A stretch of 8,359 nucleotides of DNA, from the NCBI GenBank assembly GCA_018268695.1, contig JAFDWD010000607.1, forward strand, positions 1-8,359, written 5' to 3'. This stretch comes from Actinomycetota bacterium. Its GTDB lineage: Bacteria > Actinomycetota > Thermoleophilia > Solirubrobacterales > 70-9. This document shows positions 7,436-8,359 of this stretch, piece after piece. The translations under genes were made by a program, and so were the position numbers. Numbering within the stretch: position 1 is the stretch's first letter; the number at the start of each line of letters is the position of its first letter. The notes beneath the pieces were generated by a model. It was not told where the DNA came from. It was given only the letters and a program-made list of their open reading frames with translations, and made no database searches.

Positions 7436-7870
7436 CTAGTCGTCGAAGTCGGGTGGGAGCGGCACGTCGCGCGGCGAGCGTCCAGGTCCCTCCTCGTCCC
7501 AGGAGCCCCACGCGAGCGCGTCGCGCGACTCGTGCTCCCCGGCGGCGCCGAAGGCGAGGATCACGACCGGGACGTCCCCCCGGTTCGCGATCTGACGGCG
7601 GACCGAGGGGCCGACGCGGGAGAGGGTTCCCGTCGGGATCTCGTGCTCGGCGTCCTCGAGGATCACGGTCAGGGTCCCGGAGAGGACGAAGTAGAGCTCT
7701 TCTTGGCGCTCGTGGAGGTGGACGCGCATGCGCTGGCGCGGTTGCAGCTCGAGCCGATTGACGCCGAGGCTCTCGGCACCGAGGTGGCGGCGGATCGGCT
7801 CGAAGATCTCGCCCTCGGGCCCGGCGGGTTCGGTGGCGACGGCGTAGGTGGCGAAGTCAGGCTCGGCCAT
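7436..7870 (-). CDS. Small cupin-domain protein with incomplete metal site (cupin B)
   Basis: This is a single-domain cupin of 144 residues. Motif 1 is clear: MRVHLHERQEELYFVLSG, with H51, H53 and E57 or E58. In motif 2, RVGPSVRRQIANRGDVP, the usual third metal-binding histidine is replaced by Q93, so metal binding may be weakened or lost. The tail is acidic and proline-rich (EEGPG...PLPPDFDD), outside the barrel. The ATG at 7870 is preceded by GAGGAA six bases away, which supports the start. It lies 23 bases after the gnd stop and 28 bases before cupin A. It resembles cupin A in size and motif layout, but the two are clearly diverged, so a recent duplication is unlikely. Function could be sugar or small-molecule binding or a sensor role; none can be assigned from sequence. 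Confidence 0.9.
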   Translation of the reverse strand: MAEPDFATYAVATEPAGPEGEIFEPIRRHLGAESLGVNRLELQPRQRMRVHLHERQEELYFVLSGTLTVILEDAEHEIPTGTLSRVGPSVRRQIANRGDVPVVILAFGAAGEHESRDALAWGSWDEEGPGRSPRDVPLPPDFDD

Positions 7871-7876
7871 CGTCTA

Positions 7877-7882
7877 TTCCTC
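7877..7882 (-). promoter_or_regulatory. Ribosome binding site of cupin B
   Basis: The minus strand reads GAGGAA six bases upstream of the ATG at 7870, in the 23-base gap after the gnd stop. It supports independent translation initiation of cupin B within a gnd-cupin transcript. Confidence 0.65.
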
Positions 7883-7893
7883 GAACCGCGCCG

Positions 7894-8359
7894 TCAGGCG
7901 TCGGTCCGGACCTCGGTGCCGTCCTGCGGCCAGCGCACGTGGTAGCTGCCCTCGACGTCGGTGCGCCGGTAGGTGTGGGCGCCGAAGTAGTCGCGCAGGC
8001 CCTGGATCAGCCCGGCCGGGCCGTGCTCGCGGCGGTAGCCGTCGTAGTAGGCGAGCGAGGAGGTGAAGGCGGGGACGGCGACGCCCTGCTCGACCGCGGC
8101 GGCGATCACCCGGCGCCAGGCGTCCTGGCCCTCGGCGACGGCATCGCGGAAGTAGGGCACGGTGAGGAGGTTGACCACCTCGCCTTCGTCGTAGGCCTCT
8201 TTGATCCGGTTGAGGAAGCGGGCGCGGATGATGCAGCCGCCGCGCCAGATCGTCGCCATCGCGCCGAGGTCGAGGTCCCAGTCGTTCGCCTTCGAGGCCG
8301 CCGCCATCTGCTGGAAGCCCTGGGCGTAGGCGACGACCTTGGAGGCGTAGAGGGCGGCC
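7894..8359 (-). CDS. gnd: 6-phosphogluconate dehydrogenase, decarboxylating (partial, N-terminus beyond right edge)
   Basis: This is the pentose phosphate pathway enzyme that oxidatively decarboxylates 6-phosphogluconate to ribulose 5-phosphate with NADP, acting as a cytosolic dimer. About 155 C-terminal residues are visible, beginning ALYASKVVAYAQGFQQM and continuing through LDLGAMATIWRGGCIIRARFLNRI, which is the typical all-helical C-terminal domain. The RDYFGAHTYRR tail carries the Arg and His that, in known structures, reach into the partner subunit to bind substrate phosphate. The frame is open to the window edge; the internal ATG at 8307 is not a start. The N-terminal Rossmann domain and catalytic Lys/Glu are outside the window. 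Two small cupin genes follow closely on the same strand and may be co-transcribed. Identification is unambiguous by alignment of remembered family motifs. Confidence 0.97.
   Translation of the reverse strand, partial: AALYASKVVAYAQGFQQMAAASKANDWDLDLGAMATIWRGGCIIRARFLNRIKEAYDEGEVVNLLTVPYFRDAVAEGQDAWRRVIAAAVEQGVAVPAFTSSLAYYDGYRREHGPAGLIQGLRDYFGAHTYRRTDVEGSYHVRWPQDGTEVRTDA

Noticed and set aside
6241..7761. Plus-strand open frames of up to 506 codons overlapping the oxidoreductase and both cupins
   Set aside because: They cross three real genes in the wrong frame or strand and are extremely Arg-rich without motifs, which fits a composition artefact.

Overview
The window is compact, very GC-rich DNA with GTG starts and frequent 4-base gene overlaps. 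It includes a putative leaderless start and a lipobox protein. Together these suggest a high-GC actinobacterium, possibly of the Thermoleophilia type, although the lower rank is only a guess. Ten genes fill almost the whole window. The only real gap is a short AT-rich divergent promoter region near 4094-4132. I see no RNA genes, mobile elements, CRISPR arrays or large repeats.

Region 1 (1-4093, minus strand) is one tightly packed operon. In transcription order it holds a GntR/FCD regulator, an enolase-family protein, a glycerate 2-kinase (MOFRL family) and a PotA-like ABC transporter ATPase that runs off the left edge. Consecutive genes overlap or nearly abut (ATGA and GTGA overlaps), which suggests translational coupling. 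Glycerate 2-kinase makes 2-phosphoglycerate, the substrate of enolase, so the pair reads as a dedicated route from glycerate, or a substituted glycerate, to phosphoenolpyruvate or an analogue. The enolase departs from the canonical active site: Glu replaces the near-invariant His of the S-H-R-S-G-E-T-E-D loop, and Arg sits in the mobile S-G-A-S-T-G loop. The kinase also departs from its family at several conserved motifs.

Region 2 (4133-6997, plus strand) starts divergently from the regulator. It holds a class III, PLP-dependent aminotransferase of the glutamate-1-semialdehyde aminomutase type, then a small predicted lipoprotein and a quinone-oxidoreductase-like MDR dehydrogenase. The shared promoter/operator with the GntR gene suggests that the aminotransferase belongs to the same catabolic regulon. 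The inferred scheme is that the transporter imports an amino compound, the aminotransferase deaminates it, missing steps produce a glycerate-type acid, and the kinase and enolase-like enzyme finish the route. The lipoprotein and dehydrogenase may be unrelated passengers.

Region 3 (6994-8359, minus strand) holds the C-terminal third of 6-phosphogluconate dehydrogenase (gnd, entering from the right edge), followed by two small single-domain cupins. The last cupin converges on the dehydrogenase gene with overlapping stop codons.

The most interesting signal is the regulated kinase/enolase-paralogue/transporter/aminotransferase cluster, whose two central enzymes both have altered conserved residues. 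It may be a catabolic pathway for a compound other than plain glycerate.
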